DNA of 64,000 nucleotides from Pseudarthrobacter oxydans (GTDB taxonomy: Bacteria > Actinomycetota > Actinomycetes > Actinomycetales > Micrococcaceae), in contig NZ_CP139438.1 in assembly GCF_034258515.1 (NCBI RefSeq), forward strand, positions 496,001-560,000, read 5' to 3'. Positions within the stretch are counted from its first letter, which is position 1. Each line of letters starts with the position of its first letter. The notes below the pieces were generated by a model. The model made no database searches, had not been told where the DNA came from, and saw only the letters and a program-made list of their open reading frames with translations. Shown in pieces: positions 16,015 to 24,129 of the stretch. A program made the translations under genes and the position numbers.

Positions 16015-17000
16015 CACAGCCCGCCAGACTGGCCATCCCTGGAGCGGTCCCGGGTGAGGGGATCACCTGCCATAGGATCGTCGGCGAGGTCTCGGTTGCC
16101 AAGCGGATCGTCGGCAACCCGGTTTCCGGACCACGGTTCTTCAACCAGCTGGGGGCTGTCCAGTGCGCTGGCCGGACGCGTTGGCTCCCCGTAGCCGCTG
16201 CCGGGAGCGCCGCCGTCGTACCCTGCGGTGGTGGTGGCCGGCCCGGGAAGCTGGACCGGAGGAGGCGGCACTGTCCCGCCTGCCGGTGCATACGACTCGG
16301 TGTACTGGTCCCCGTACTGCGTACCGGAATACCCGGCGCCCGGGTACTGGCCGGCAAGGCCGGCCGTGGTGGTGCCCGTGCCGTACGAGCTTTCGGGGGC
16401 CCCTGCGGTCAGTCCGCGGGTGAGGCGTCCGGCCAGGACGCCTGCGCCGGCTGCGACCAGCAGGAACGTGCCGGGGCGGTTGCGGGCGAACCTCTGGACT
16501 TCGCCGAGAAGGTCCCCCGGCTGCTTGGTCTCAAGCCAGGAGGCTACCGTTTCGGTGGTGCTGGCAGCCTGACGGACCAGGTCGCTGGCCACGCCCTGCT
16601 GGTCCGGTGCAGCGGCCATGCTCTGCAGCTGGCTGGAAATGGAGCGGATGCCTTCCGCTGCCTTCTGCTGCTGCGTTCCCGCCTGGCTTGTCAGGCCCGA
16701 CTTCGCCTGGTGCAAAAGATCCTGCGCACTGGTCTTCGCCTCGGAGGCCACATGCGCGGCTTCCTCCTTGGCGGTCTGGGCAACGCCCTGGGCGGAATCC
16801 TTGGCCGTGCGCGCAACGTCTGCTGCTTCTTCCCTTGCCGCATCCTTGCGGGAAGCCCCGGAGATGTCGCCGGTCTGGGTTTGGCCATAAGGGGGAGTGG
16901 CGGCGGACGGGAAGGTGGCGGCGGACCGCTCACCCGGAATTCCTGTGGAGGCCGGCGGGGCCGTGTAGGCGGGGTCCTCGGGCCATTGGTTCTCTGTCAT
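16014..17000 (-). CDS. Amphipathic-helix (apolipoprotein-like) envelope protein, unknown function
   Basis: A protein of 328 residues from ATG 17000. It has three parts: a Pro/Ala/Thr-rich N-terminus, a long alanine-rich amphipathic helix (ASRKDAAREEAADVARTAKD and onward, about 49-140) and a hydrophobic segment (GTFLLVAAGAGVLAGRLTRGL, about 180-200). The C-terminus is disordered, Gly/Tyr/Pro-rich and ends in Asp-Arg repeats. This is the organisation of late-embryogenesis/apolipoprotein-like surface proteins. It leads the operon; candidate regulatory repeats lie 67-100 bases upstream. No enzyme motif is visible. Confidence 0.82.
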   Translation of the reverse strand: MTENQWPEDPAYTAPPASTGIPGERSAATFPSAATPPYGQTQTGDISGASRKDAAREEAADVARTAKDSAQGVAQTAKEEAAHVASEAKTSAQDLLHQAKSGLTSQAGTQQQKAAEGIRSISSQLQSMAAAPDQQGVASDLVRQAASTTETVASWLETKQPGDLLGEVQRFARNRPGTFLLVAAGAGVLAGRLTRGLTAGAPESSYGTGTTTAGLAGQYPGAGYSGTQYGDQYTESYAPAGGTVPPPPVQLPGPATTTAGYDGGAPGSGYGEPTRPASALDSPQLVEEPWSGNRVADDPLGNRDLADDPMAGDPLTRDRSRDGQSGGL

Positions 17001-17066
17001 CTTCGCTCTCTCTTTCCAAGAAGGCCGGTTGTTGATCAAGAACCAGCAATACTGGCCGTAAAATAA

Positions 17067-17078
17067 TAAGCATGATTA
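17067..17078. promoter_or_regulatory. TAAG-N4-ATTA imperfect inverted repeat
   Basis: TAAGCATGATTA sits in an AT-rich patch 67 bases upstream of the envelope operon start (17000) and is one base off the TAAG-N4-CTTA consensus. Local AT richness in this otherwise GC-rich DNA supports a regulatory role. Confidence 0.45.
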
Positions 17079-17089
17079 CTAATAAAAGG

Positions 17090-17101
17090 TAAGTACCCTT
17101 G
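17090..17101. promoter_or_regulatory. Second TAAG-N4-CTT site in the divergent promoter region
   Basis: TAAGTACCCTTG lies 12 bases after the first site and about 75-87 bases upstream of the plus-strand gene at 17176/17188. Its complement contains GGGTAC, the -10-like core of group 3 (SigB/SigF) promoters, but I could not find a convincing GTTT -35 box at the right spacing. Confidence 0.4.
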
Positions 17102-17175
17102 CTAAGCGAGTTGCATTAGGTTCCAAAAGAGTCGGCCGGTAAGGCGATCGCCTGCCGGGTACATCGAAGTGGAAA

Positions 17176-17874
17176 GTGGTGGGTAGGTTGGAAACAGCTC
17201 CATGGATTTGGGTATTGGTTGCCGTCGTTGTGGTGGTGCTGGTGGTTCTGCTGTTGCTGGCAAGCGGGCGGCGCCGCAAGGCGATGCAGCAGAAGCGGGA
17301 TGACGCACATCGGGAGAAGGCGGCTGAAATCCGCCGCGAGGCCGAGGCCAAGGAGCTCGATGCCCGCGAGCGCGAAGCGAAGGCGATCCGGGCCAGGGCG
17401 GATGCGGAGCAGGCACAGGTGGATGCGGCGCGGTTGCGCCAGCAGGCGGACCAGCAGGCCACGGAGGCCAAGTCGCTCCGCGACGACGTGAACGAACGGA
17501 CACGCAAAGCCGACGAGCTTGACCCTGACGTCACCTTGGACCCCGACGGCAGGGGCGACCGGCGCGACCGTGCCCACCGCGACGGTGCCCACCGCGACGG
17601 TGCCGGCCATGCAGACCGTGAGTACGCCGACCGTGAAGATGTCCGCCACGCCAGCCGCGAGGGTGCCAACCGTGAGGGCGCCGCAGGCGGCCGGGCTGAC
17701 ACTGCCGGGGGCCCGGCATTACGTGATGAAGCCAGCCCCGACGCTGAGCGCACCGACGCGGACCGCACCGATGTTGACCGCGCCGACGTTGACCGGGACG
17801 GCCGGCGCAACGAGGGCCCCAATCCTGCCGGGGGTGCCCACGGGGACAGGCAGAATCCCCGCCCGGGCATCTAG
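17176..17874 (+). CDS. Single-pass membrane coiled-coil protein with Asp-Arg repeat tail
   Basis: About 232 residues. One N-terminal membrane helix (PWIWVLVAVVVVVLVVLLLL, about 9-28) is followed by a highly charged coiled coil (about 33-115, Glu/Arg/Ala/Lys) and a low-complexity tail. The tail has 15-base tandem repeats (AHRDG twice, then DADRTDVDRADVDRD). The start is uncertain: GTG 17176, GTG 17179 or TTG 17188. Its stop and the stop of the convergent epimerase gene share the palindrome CTAG. It is divergent from the amphipathic-helix operon and shares its AT-rich regulatory region, suggesting a common envelope-stress role. Confidence 0.78.
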   Translation: MVGRLETAPWIWVLVAVVVVVLVVLLLLASGRRRKAMQQKRDDAHREKAAEIRREAEAKELDAREREAKAIRARADAEQAQVDAARLRQQADQQATEAKSLRDDVNERTRKADELDPDVTLDPDGRGDRRDRAHRDGAHRDGAGHADREYADREDVRHASREGANREGAAGGRADTAGGPALRDEASPDAERTDADRTDVDRADVDRDGRRNEGPNPAGGAHGDRQNPRPGI

Positions 17875-18926
17875 TCCACGGGCGAAGGAACGTTCCTCGG
17901 TTTCAGGACGGGGGAGGGAGCAACTCCTTCCCCCGTTCCCATGCCCGCCAGTACCTCGGTGACTGCCTCGGTGGATGAGAGCCGGGGTTCCCAGCCAAGT
18001 ATCCGCCGTGCCCGGCCAGTGTCCATGACGGGGGCTCCGGCCGCCATCTCAATCCACCCGGAGTCTGTGGGCTGGAGCCGCAGCCTCCATGCCGCACCAA
18101 CGACGGCGTGGAGCAGTCCCATGGGGATGGGCAGGATCCTTCGGGCCCGCAGGATGCGGGCAAGTTCCTGGGGTGTCAGGACGGGTTCGGCTGCAACGTT
18201 GAATGCCCCGGAGGCGCGCTGGTCAATGACGCGCCAGTAGGCATCAGCCACATCGTCGGCGTGGACCGCCTGGAAGATGAGGTCCTCCGGGACTGGCAGG
18301 ACAGGCACCCGCAGCCTCCCCGGCAGGAGCCTTGGGATGAGCGGCCCCAGGAAATATCTCCCGATCTCGCTCCCGGCGTCGCGCTGGAAGATCAGGGCCG
18401 GGCGCAGCCTGGCTACGGAGATGCCCGGCTCCGCCGACATGAAAGCGTCCAGGGCTTCTTCCTGCTCCGCCTTGTGCCGGCTGTAGTGTGAACCCGGCAT
18501 GCCCCGGGCAGGCCACGACTCATCCGTCCGGCGATCCTTGGGAGCCTTGCTGTAGGCGCCCACGGACGACGCGCAGACCACCTGTGTCACGCCGGCCTTC
18601 CCGGCTGCGGCAAGGACGTTCCTGGTGCCGGTGACGTTGGTCCGGTACAGCTGCTCAAGGTCCCGGTTGGGCTGGATCTGCCATGCCAGGTGAACGACGG
18701 CGTCCACTCCTGCCAGCGCAGCGTCCAGCAGGGGCCGGTCGCTCGCCAGGCCCACGTCAAGGGTGTGCCACTCCACCCCTGAATAGGGTGCCCGGCTGGT
18801 GTCAGGGCGGCGCCTGCTGATCCCCGTCAACTGCAGGCTTCCCGGTTTTTGGGACAACTCCGCCTGCAGCTTGCGCAGCAGGGCCGTTCCCGCGTTTCCG
18901 CTGGCTCCGGTGATGGCGATGTGCAT
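17871..18926 (-). CDS. NAD-dependent epimerase/dehydratase family protein
   Basis: A protein of 351 residues, an extended SDR. The N-terminal Rossmann motif is ITGASGNAGTALL (about 5-17), with DAVVHLAWQ as the NAD-ribose strand and an active-site YSRHK in the SHYSRHKAEQ segment (Y-x-x-x-K). A C-terminal substrate domain follows. Proteins of this type act on nucleotide sugars or as atypical reductases; the specificity is not readable. It faces the sigma factor gene divergently across about 150 bases, and converges with the coiled-coil gene with overlapping stops. Confidence 0.88.
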   Translation of the reverse strand: MHIAITGASGNAGTALLRKLQAELSQKPGSLQLTGISRRRPDTSRAPYSGVEWHTLDVGLASDRPLLDAALAGVDAVVHLAWQIQPNRDLEQLYRTNVTGTRNVLAAAGKAGVTQVVCASSVGAYSKAPKDRRTDESWPARGMPGSHYSRHKAEQEEALDAFMSAEPGISVARLRPALIFQRDAGSEIGRYFLGPLIPRLLPGRLRVPVLPVPEDLIFQAVHADDVADAYWRVIDQRASGAFNVAAEPVLTPQELARILRARRILPIPMGLLHAVVGAAWRLRLQPTDSGWIEMAAGAPVMDTGRARRILGWEPRLSSTEAVTEVLAGMGTGEGVAPSPVLKPRNVPSPVD

Positions 18927-18999
18927 TGGCAGGGACTCCTTGGCGTGGCCGGCTAGTACCGCTTACAGGGCGAGCCTATAACCGGGAGGGATTGTTTTA

Positions 19000-19011
19000 T
19001 AAGCAACCTTA
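19000..19011. promoter_or_regulatory. TAAG-N4-CTTA inverted repeat upstream of the sigma factor gene
   Basis: TAAGCAACCTTA, identical to the site at 82-93, lies 65 bases before the sigma factor ATG and 74 bases before the divergent epimerase gene, inside TTTTATAAGCAACCTTATGA. It could serve either gene. Confidence 0.5.
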
Positions 19012-19075
19012 TGATTTCCTTCTTCTGAGTCTTGCCGCAGGCTTTCGGACCCCCGACCCGAGGGAACCAACGACA

Positions 19076-20041
19076 ATGCCCGAATACCTTCCCGCACTTG
19101 CCGCGGATACTACGGCCGCCCACCAACATCAGCCCGAATTCATGGGAAATAGCCCGTCCCGGGCCAAAATGGGACGGCTGCGCCAGACCTTCGAAAACGA
19201 TCTTGTGCTTGGCTACCTGGACCTGGCCGAGGCCCTGGCCGCCCGCTTCGAGGCCCGCGGACGCGAGCGGGCCGACCTGAACCAGGTGGCCTATCTGGGG
19301 CTGGTCAAGGCGGCCCGCGGCTTTGACCAGTCAAAGGGCGAGAGCTTCCCCGCCTACGCTGCCCCCACCATCACCGGGGAACTCAAGCGGTACCTCCGCG
19401 ACCGCACCTGGGTGGTCCGGCCGCCCAGGCACATCCAGGACCTGCGTTCCCGGATGTTCCGGGCCGAGCCGGAGCTGACCCAGTCGCTGGGACGGAACCC
19501 CAGTGTGGCCGAACTTGCAGGGGCGCTCGATGAGGATCCGGCCGCAGTGCAGGAGGCCATCTCGGCGTCCAGCAGCATGCACCCGGACTCCCTGGACGCC
19601 GTCAACCCGCATTCGGACGCGCCGTCCATCGGTGAAGTGCTGGCATGCCCCGAAACGCCGCTGGAACGCCTGGAGGAGCTCGCCTGCCTGCGCGACGCGA
19701 TCCAGGATCTGGACACAGCGGACCGGGAGCTCCTCTACCGCCGTTACTTCTGCGAGGAGACCCAGGTGCAGCTGGGGAAGCGGCTGGGCATGTCCCAGAT
19801 GCAGGTCTCACGGCGCCTTGCCAAAGTCCTGGTGGAGCTCCAGCGAAGGCTTGAGGGAAGCTTGCACCCGCGGGAACTGGACGCAGTCCGAGGGAACGCA
19901 GTCCACGGAACCGGAAGCCATGGCGCAGGTAGGGCAACGGCCTCCGAAGCGTGCTTGCGGGCCCTCCACGGGCCGGGCAATCCTGCCTGGCCGGGCCGGA
20001 ACCCGGCCCGCAGGGGCACCGCCCAGGCCAGGAAGAAGTAG
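19076..20041 (+). CDS. SigB/SigF/SigG family alternative sigma factor
   Basis: A protein of 321 residues, a group 3 sigma-70 factor for general stress promoters. Region 2 spans about 38-110 (NDLVLGYLDLAEALAARF, then ADLNQVAYLGLVKAARGFD, then FPAYAAPTITGELKRYLRDR). Region 3 follows (RSRMFRAEPELTQSLGRNPS), and the region 4 helix-turn-helix lies at about 224-254 (VQLGKRLGMSQMQVSRRLAK). Start ATG 19076 is where family similarity begins. A Gly/Arg/Ala-rich tail of about 60 residues after region 4 is unusual. No anti-sigma (RsbW) or anti-anti-sigma gene lies beside it in this window. Confidence 0.92.
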   Translation: MPEYLPALAADTTAAHQHQPEFMGNSPSRAKMGRLRQTFENDLVLGYLDLAEALAARFEARGRERADLNQVAYLGLVKAARGFDQSKGESFPAYAAPTITGELKRYLRDRTWVVRPPRHIQDLRSRMFRAEPELTQSLGRNPSVAELAGALDEDPAAVQEAISASSSMHPDSLDAVNPHSDAPSIGEVLACPETPLERLEELACLRDAIQDLDTADRELLYRRYFCEETQVQLGKRLGMSQMQVSRRLAKVLVELQRRLEGSLHPRELDAVRGNAVHGTGSHGAGRATASEACLRALHGPGNPAWPGRNPARRGTAQARKK

Positions 20042-20220
20042 CAGCCACGCTCCCGCCGGAGCACCGAAGCCGGCCCTCCCCGGGACCGCACGGGAGAAGC
20101 CGCAGCAGGCAATCGCAGCGCTATCTTGCCTGCTCAGTGGCTTGGCGCCAAAAGCGGCCGGCAGGTGAGAAAACCGTCCGGCCCCGTTTAGGGGCAGCGG
20201 CAGAGGGGAACAGGGAGGGC

Positions 20221-20757
20221 ATGGGAAGCACCGCAACATCCAGGCTCAGGGCTGTCCTTTTCGACCGGGACGGAACGCTGGTGGTCGACGTCCCTTACAA
20301 CGGGAACCCCGACCTTGTCCGGCCAATGCCCGGCGCCAAAGCCGTGCTCGACGCCCTGCGCTCCGAGGGCATTGCCACCGGCGTCGTCAGCAACCAGTCA
20401 GGCATTGCCCGCGGCATGATCACTGCCGCCGAAGTGGCCAGTGTCAATGCAAGGGTGGACGAACTGCTGGGCCCCTTCGACGTGTGGGAAGTCTGTCCCC
20501 ATGCCGAGCAGGATGGCTGCCCTTGCCGGAAGCCGGCGCCGGGCATGGTCCACAGCGCATGCCGGAAACTCGGCATCCGGGAGGCTGAGGCCGCGCTGAT
20601 CGGTGACATCGGCGCGGACGTCCGGGCCGCGGAGGCAGCCGGCGCCACTGGAGTGCTGGTCCCGACGCACGTGACCCTTGCCGGTGAAGTGGCTGAAGCC
20701 CGCCTGGTGGCGCAGGACCTTGCGGGCGCCGTGCTCCTGCTGCAGGAGGGGCGGTAA
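20221..20757 (+). CDS. gmhB: D-glycero-D-manno-heptose 1,7-bisphosphate 7-phosphatase (HAD-IIIA)
   Basis: A protein of 178 residues. GmhB removes the 7-phosphate from heptose bisphosphate in the ADP-heptose pathway. The HAD nucleophile and acid are D15 and D17 in FDRDGTLVVD; VVSNQSGIARG carries motif II. The zinc loop special to GmhB is intact: C92, H94, C100 and C102 in CPHAEQDGCPCRKP. IGDIGADVRAAEAAG is the C-terminal acidic motif. The start is ATG 20221 after GGGAGGGC. The stop TAA shares its last A with the next ATG. It is the first gene of a ten-gene heptose/glycosyltransferase cluster. Confidence 0.93.
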   Translation: MGSTATSRLRAVLFDRDGTLVVDVPYNGNPDLVRPMPGAKAVLDALRSEGIATGVVSNQSGIARGMITAAEVASVNARVDELLGPFDVWEVCPHAEQDGCPCRKPAPGMVHSACRKLGIREAEAALIGDIGADVRAAEAAGATGVLVPTHVTLAGEVAEARLVAQDLAGAVLLLQEGR

Positions 20758-21845
20758 TGGGGCGCGTCCTGGTGGCGCGCCTGGACAGCATGGGCGACGT
20801 CCTGCTGGCCGGTCCTGCAGTCAGGGCCGTAGCCAACGGCAGGATCCCGGACGGCAGCAGGCCCAACCACGTCGTCTTGCTGTGCGGCAGGCAGGGGGAG
20901 GCGGCGGCCGGCGTGCTGCCGGGAGCCGCTGAGGTCTACAGCTGGGACAGCCCGTGGATCATGAATCCCGCCCCAAAGATGACCGGACCGCACGCCGACA
21001 GGCTGATTGAGTATGTCCGGAACTCCAGGATTACCGAAGCCGTCATCCTCACCTCCTTCCATCAGTCGCCCCTTCCGCTGGCGCTTTTGCTGCGGCTGGC
21101 GGGCGTTGAGCGCATAACGGGGGCTTCCACCGACTACGCGGGATCCCTCCTGGACGTCCGGCTCAAACCGGGGGAGGACTTCCCCGAGGACCAGCCCGAG
21201 GCGGAACGCGCCCTGGGCATCGCCGAGGCCGCCGGCTTCAGGCTCCCGGCCGGCGACGACGGCAAGCTGCACCTGGCGTCCGTGCCGGATGTCCGGGACC
21301 TGGTGGGCGGGGAGCCTTATGTGGTGGTCCACCCCGGCGCGGCCGTTCCCGCGAGGGCCTGGCCGCCGCTGCACCACGCGGCCGCCGTCGAACTCCTCCA
21401 AGGCGCAGGGCACCGCGTGGTGGTGACGGGCGGTCCGGGGGAAACGTCGCTGACCGCCACGGTGGCCGGGCCCTCAGCATTGGACCTTGGCGGCCGAACG
21501 GACCTGCACACACTGGCCGGTGTCATGGCAGGGGCGGAGGCGGTGGTCACCGGCAACACCGGTCCGGCGCATCTCGCGGCCGCCGTGGGCACACCCGTTG
21601 CCTGCCTCTTTTCGCCGGTGGTTCCGGCCATCCGCTGGGCGCCGTACGGGGTTCCGCTGGAACTCCTGGGGGACCAGAACGCAGCCTGCCGGATGACCCG
21701 CGCCCGCGTCTGCCCGGTCCCGGGCCACCCCTGCCTGGACTCCGTTTCCCCCGAGGACGTGGTGGCGGCGGTGGAGCGCCTGATGGGCGGAGTGAGCTCT
21801 TTCAGTACCCACGTCAGCACCCGTAGAAAGGCCCGCAACAGATGA
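20757..21845 (+). CDS. Family 9 glycosyltransferase (ADP-heptosyltransferase-like)
   Basis: A protein of 362 residues of GT9, the family of the LPS heptosyltransferases WaaC, WaaF and WaaQ, which use ADP-heptose. Features are the N-terminal VARLDSMGDVLLAGPAVRAV, the middle PYVVVHPGAAVPARAWPP (VHPG-type sugar-nucleotide motif) and the C-terminal VVTGNTGPAHLAAAVGTPV followed by LFSPVVPAIRWAPYG. The location directly after gmhB and upstream of gmhA and hldE makes ADP-heptose the likely donor (inference). A basic tail could help membrane association. It overlaps gmhB by one base and the next gene by ATGA. Confidence 0.92.
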   Translation: MGRVLVARLDSMGDVLLAGPAVRAVANGRIPDGSRPNHVVLLCGRQGEAAAGVLPGAAEVYSWDSPWIMNPAPKMTGPHADRLIEYVRNSRITEAVILTSFHQSPLPLALLLRLAGVERITGASTDYAGSLLDVRLKPGEDFPEDQPEAERALGIAEAAGFRLPAGDDGKLHLASVPDVRDLVGGEPYVVVHPGAAVPARAWPPLHHAAAVELLQGAGHRVVVTGGPGETSLTATVAGPSALDLGGRTDLHTLAGVMAGAEAVVTGNTGPAHLAAAVGTPVACLFSPVVPAIRWAPYGVPLELLGDQNAACRMTRARVCPVPGHPCLDSVSPEDVVAAVERLMGGVSSFSTHVSTRRKARNR

Positions 21846-22879
21846 AGATCCTGCTCTGGCATGTCCACGGTTCCTGGACGGACGCCTTTGTGCGCGGCCG
21901 TCATGAGTACCTCCTTCCCGTCCTGCCGGGCGGCGGACCCTGGGGGCTTGGCCGTGCCGGCAGGGACTGGCCGGCATCTGTGCGGGAGGTGGACCTCGCG
22001 GCGCTGGACGCGGAGGAGGTTGACGCCGTCGTCCTTCAACGCCCGGAAGAAATCGACGAAGTTGCCCGGCTGCTGGGCCGCCGGCCAGGCGCGGACCTGC
22101 CCGCCGTGTATGTGGAGCACAACACCCCCAAGGGCGATTTCCCCAATACCCGCCACCCCCTCGCGGACCAGCGCAGCATCCCGTTGGTCCACGTGACGCA
22201 CTTCAACAGGCTGGCCTGGGACAACGGCTCTGCGGCTGCAACGGTGGTCGAGCACGGAATCCCGGACCCCGGACAGCTCTACACAGGGGAACTGCCCGAA
22301 CTGGGGGTGGTGGTGAATGAACCCATCCGGCGCGGACGCGTTACCGGAACGGACCTGCTGCCCGCCTTCGCGTCGGTGGCGCCGCTGCAGGTCTTTGGCA
22401 TGAAGACCGACGGCCTGGCCGCCGCCACCGGGATAGCAGAGTCCCGGCTGATCCCGAGGGGCGACCTGAAGACCCGGGAACTGCACCGTGAACTGGCCAG
22501 GTGCCGGGTGTACATCCACCCGATGCGCTGGACCTCCCTGGGGCTGTCCCTCCTGGAGGCCATGCACCTGGGCATGCCGGTGGTTGCCCTGGCCACCACC
22601 GAAGCGCCCCGCGCGGTGCCGCCGGAAGCCGGCGCCGTCTCTGCCGACATCGACGAACTGCTCCGCTGCGCGCAGCGGCTGGTGGCCAATCCGGAGGAAG
22701 CACGACGGCGGGGCGTCGCCGCCCGCGAGGCTGCACTGGAACGCTACGGCCTGGGCAGGTTCCAGGACCGCTGGGATGAGGTCCTGGCGGACCTCGTTGT
22801 CATCAAGTCCAGCCACCGCCACAACGAACGCCCGGACGAGCGGATCCTTGTTCCGGCGCGGGAGAGGAAGACCCCATGA
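21842..22879 (+). CDS. Glycosyltransferase, GT4-like
   Basis: A protein of 345 residues with a GT-B fold. It starts LLWHVHGSWTDAFVRG, contains AVYVEHNTPKGDFPNTRH and has a C-terminal nucleotide-sugar half with RCRVYIHPMRWTSLGLSLLE followed by AMHLGMPVVALATTE, close to the GT4 E-x7-E pattern though the first acidic residue is not obvious. The donor and acceptor are unknown. It overlaps its neighbours on both sides by four bases (ATGA), so it is an integral part of the heptose operon. Confidence 0.85.
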   Translation: MKILLWHVHGSWTDAFVRGRHEYLLPVLPGGGPWGLGRAGRDWPASVREVDLAALDAEEVDAVVLQRPEEIDEVARLLGRRPGADLPAVYVEHNTPKGDFPNTRHPLADQRSIPLVHVTHFNRLAWDNGSAAATVVEHGIPDPGQLYTGELPELGVVVNEPIRRGRVTGTDLLPAFASVAPLQVFGMKTDGLAAATGIAESRLIPRGDLKTRELHRELARCRVYIHPMRWTSLGLSLLEAMHLGMPVVALATTEAPRAVPPEAGAVSADIDELLRCAQRLVANPEEARRRGVAAREAALERYGLGRFQDRWDEVLADLVVIKSSHRHNERPDERILVPARERKTP

Positions 22880-24129
22880 GAATCTCGATGATTTCCGAGC
22901 ACGCCAGTCCCCTGGCGGCACTCGGCGGAGTGGACGCCGGCGGGCAGAACGTGCACGTCGCGGCGCTGTCCGAAGCCCTTGCCAGGCGGGGCCACCACGT
23001 CACCGTCTACACCCGCAGGGATGCAACGGGGCTTCCCGCCAGGGTCCGGGTGGGCAGCCGCCTTGAGGTGGTCCACGTGGATGCGGGACCGCCGCGCCAT
23101 GTCCCCAAGGACGAACTGCTGCCCTTCATGGGCGAGCTGGCCGACGGCGTGGCCGGGGACTGGAGCCCGCGGCCGCCGGATGTGGTGCACGGCCACTTCT
23201 GGATGTCCGGCCTGGCCGCCCTGGACGCAGCAAGGCGCCCGGATGCCGGGTACCGCATTCCCGTCATCCAGACCTTCCATGCCCTCGGCACCGTCAAGCG
23301 GCGGCACCAGGGCGCAGAGGACACCAGCCCGCAGGAACGCCGCTGGCTTGAACCAGGCGTGGGCCGGTCCGCGGACCGGATCATTGCCACCTGCTCGGAC
23401 GAGGTGTTTGAGCTCAAGGCCATGGGCATCAGCACCGCCAAGATCTCGATCGCCCCCTGCGGTGTGGACCTGGGCTTTTTCTCCGCTGAGGGACCCGTGG
23501 ATGCCCGCGCGCGCCGGCACCGCATCCTGTCGGTGGGCCGCCTGGTGCCGCGCAAGGGCGTGGATTTGGTGATCAAGGCGCTGCCGTACCTGCGCGAGGC
23601 GGGGTTCGACGACGTCGAGCTCCTGATAGTGGGCGGCGGCGGGGACTCCGGGGCGCTCCATGCCGATCCCGAAGTGCGCCGCCTGATGGACCTTGCGGCC
23701 GAATTGGGGGTCTCGGAGCAGGTGAGGCTGCAGGGCCAGGTGCCGCGGGGGGCGATGCCGGGGATTTTCCGCAGTGCCGATGCCGTGGTGTGCGCCCCCT
23801 GGTATGAGCCCTTCGGCATTGTTCCGCTGGAGGCCATGGCCTGCGGCGTCCCGGTGGTGGCCGCGGCCGTGGGCGGCCTCCGTGACACCGTGGTGGACCA
23901 CGGGACCGGGCTGCACGTGCCGCCGCGGGATCCCGAGGCCATCGCGTCCGCCCTTGCCATGCTGCTGGACAACCCCACGCTGCGGGCGGAGCTCGGAAAT
24001 GCGGGCAAGCTCCAGGCCCGCACCAGGTACTCATGGGACCGGGTGGCCGCCGAGACCGAAAAGGCCTATCAGCTGGCGATGGCAGGGGCTCCCGCCGGCC
24101 TTGCCCCGATGGAAGGAGCGGCACTGTGA
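22876..24129 (+). CDS. Family 4 glycosyltransferase
   Basis: A protein of 417 residues, a canonical GT4 retaining glycosyltransferase related to sucrose-phosphate-synthase/MshA-type enzymes. The N-terminal half has SPLAALGGVDAGGQNVHVA (acceptor-side glycine loop) and DVVHGHFWMSG. The C-terminal half has ILSVGRLVPRKGVDLVI and the E-x7-E motif EPFGIVPLEAMACG (about 311-324). The GGVDAGGQNVH segment is typical of the subgroup. It is coupled to both neighbours by short overlaps. The product sugar is unknown; the location suggests building of the same glycan as the GT9 gene. Confidence 0.92.
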   Translation: MRISMISEHASPLAALGGVDAGGQNVHVAALSEALARRGHHVTVYTRRDATGLPARVRVGSRLEVVHVDAGPPRHVPKDELLPFMGELADGVAGDWSPRPPDVVHGHFWMSGLAALDAARRPDAGYRIPVIQTFHALGTVKRRHQGAEDTSPQERRWLEPGVGRSADRIIATCSDEVFELKAMGISTAKISIAPCGVDLGFFSAEGPVDARARRHRILSVGRLVPRKGVDLVIKALPYLREAGFDDVELLIVGGGGDSGALHADPEVRRLMDLAAELGVSEQVRLQGQVPRGAMPGIFRSADAVVCAPWYEPFGIVPLEAMACGVPVVAAAVGGLRDTVVDHGTGLHVPPRDPEAIASALAMLLDNPTLRAELGNAGKLQARTRYSWDRVAAETEKAYQLAMAGAPAGLAPMEGAAL

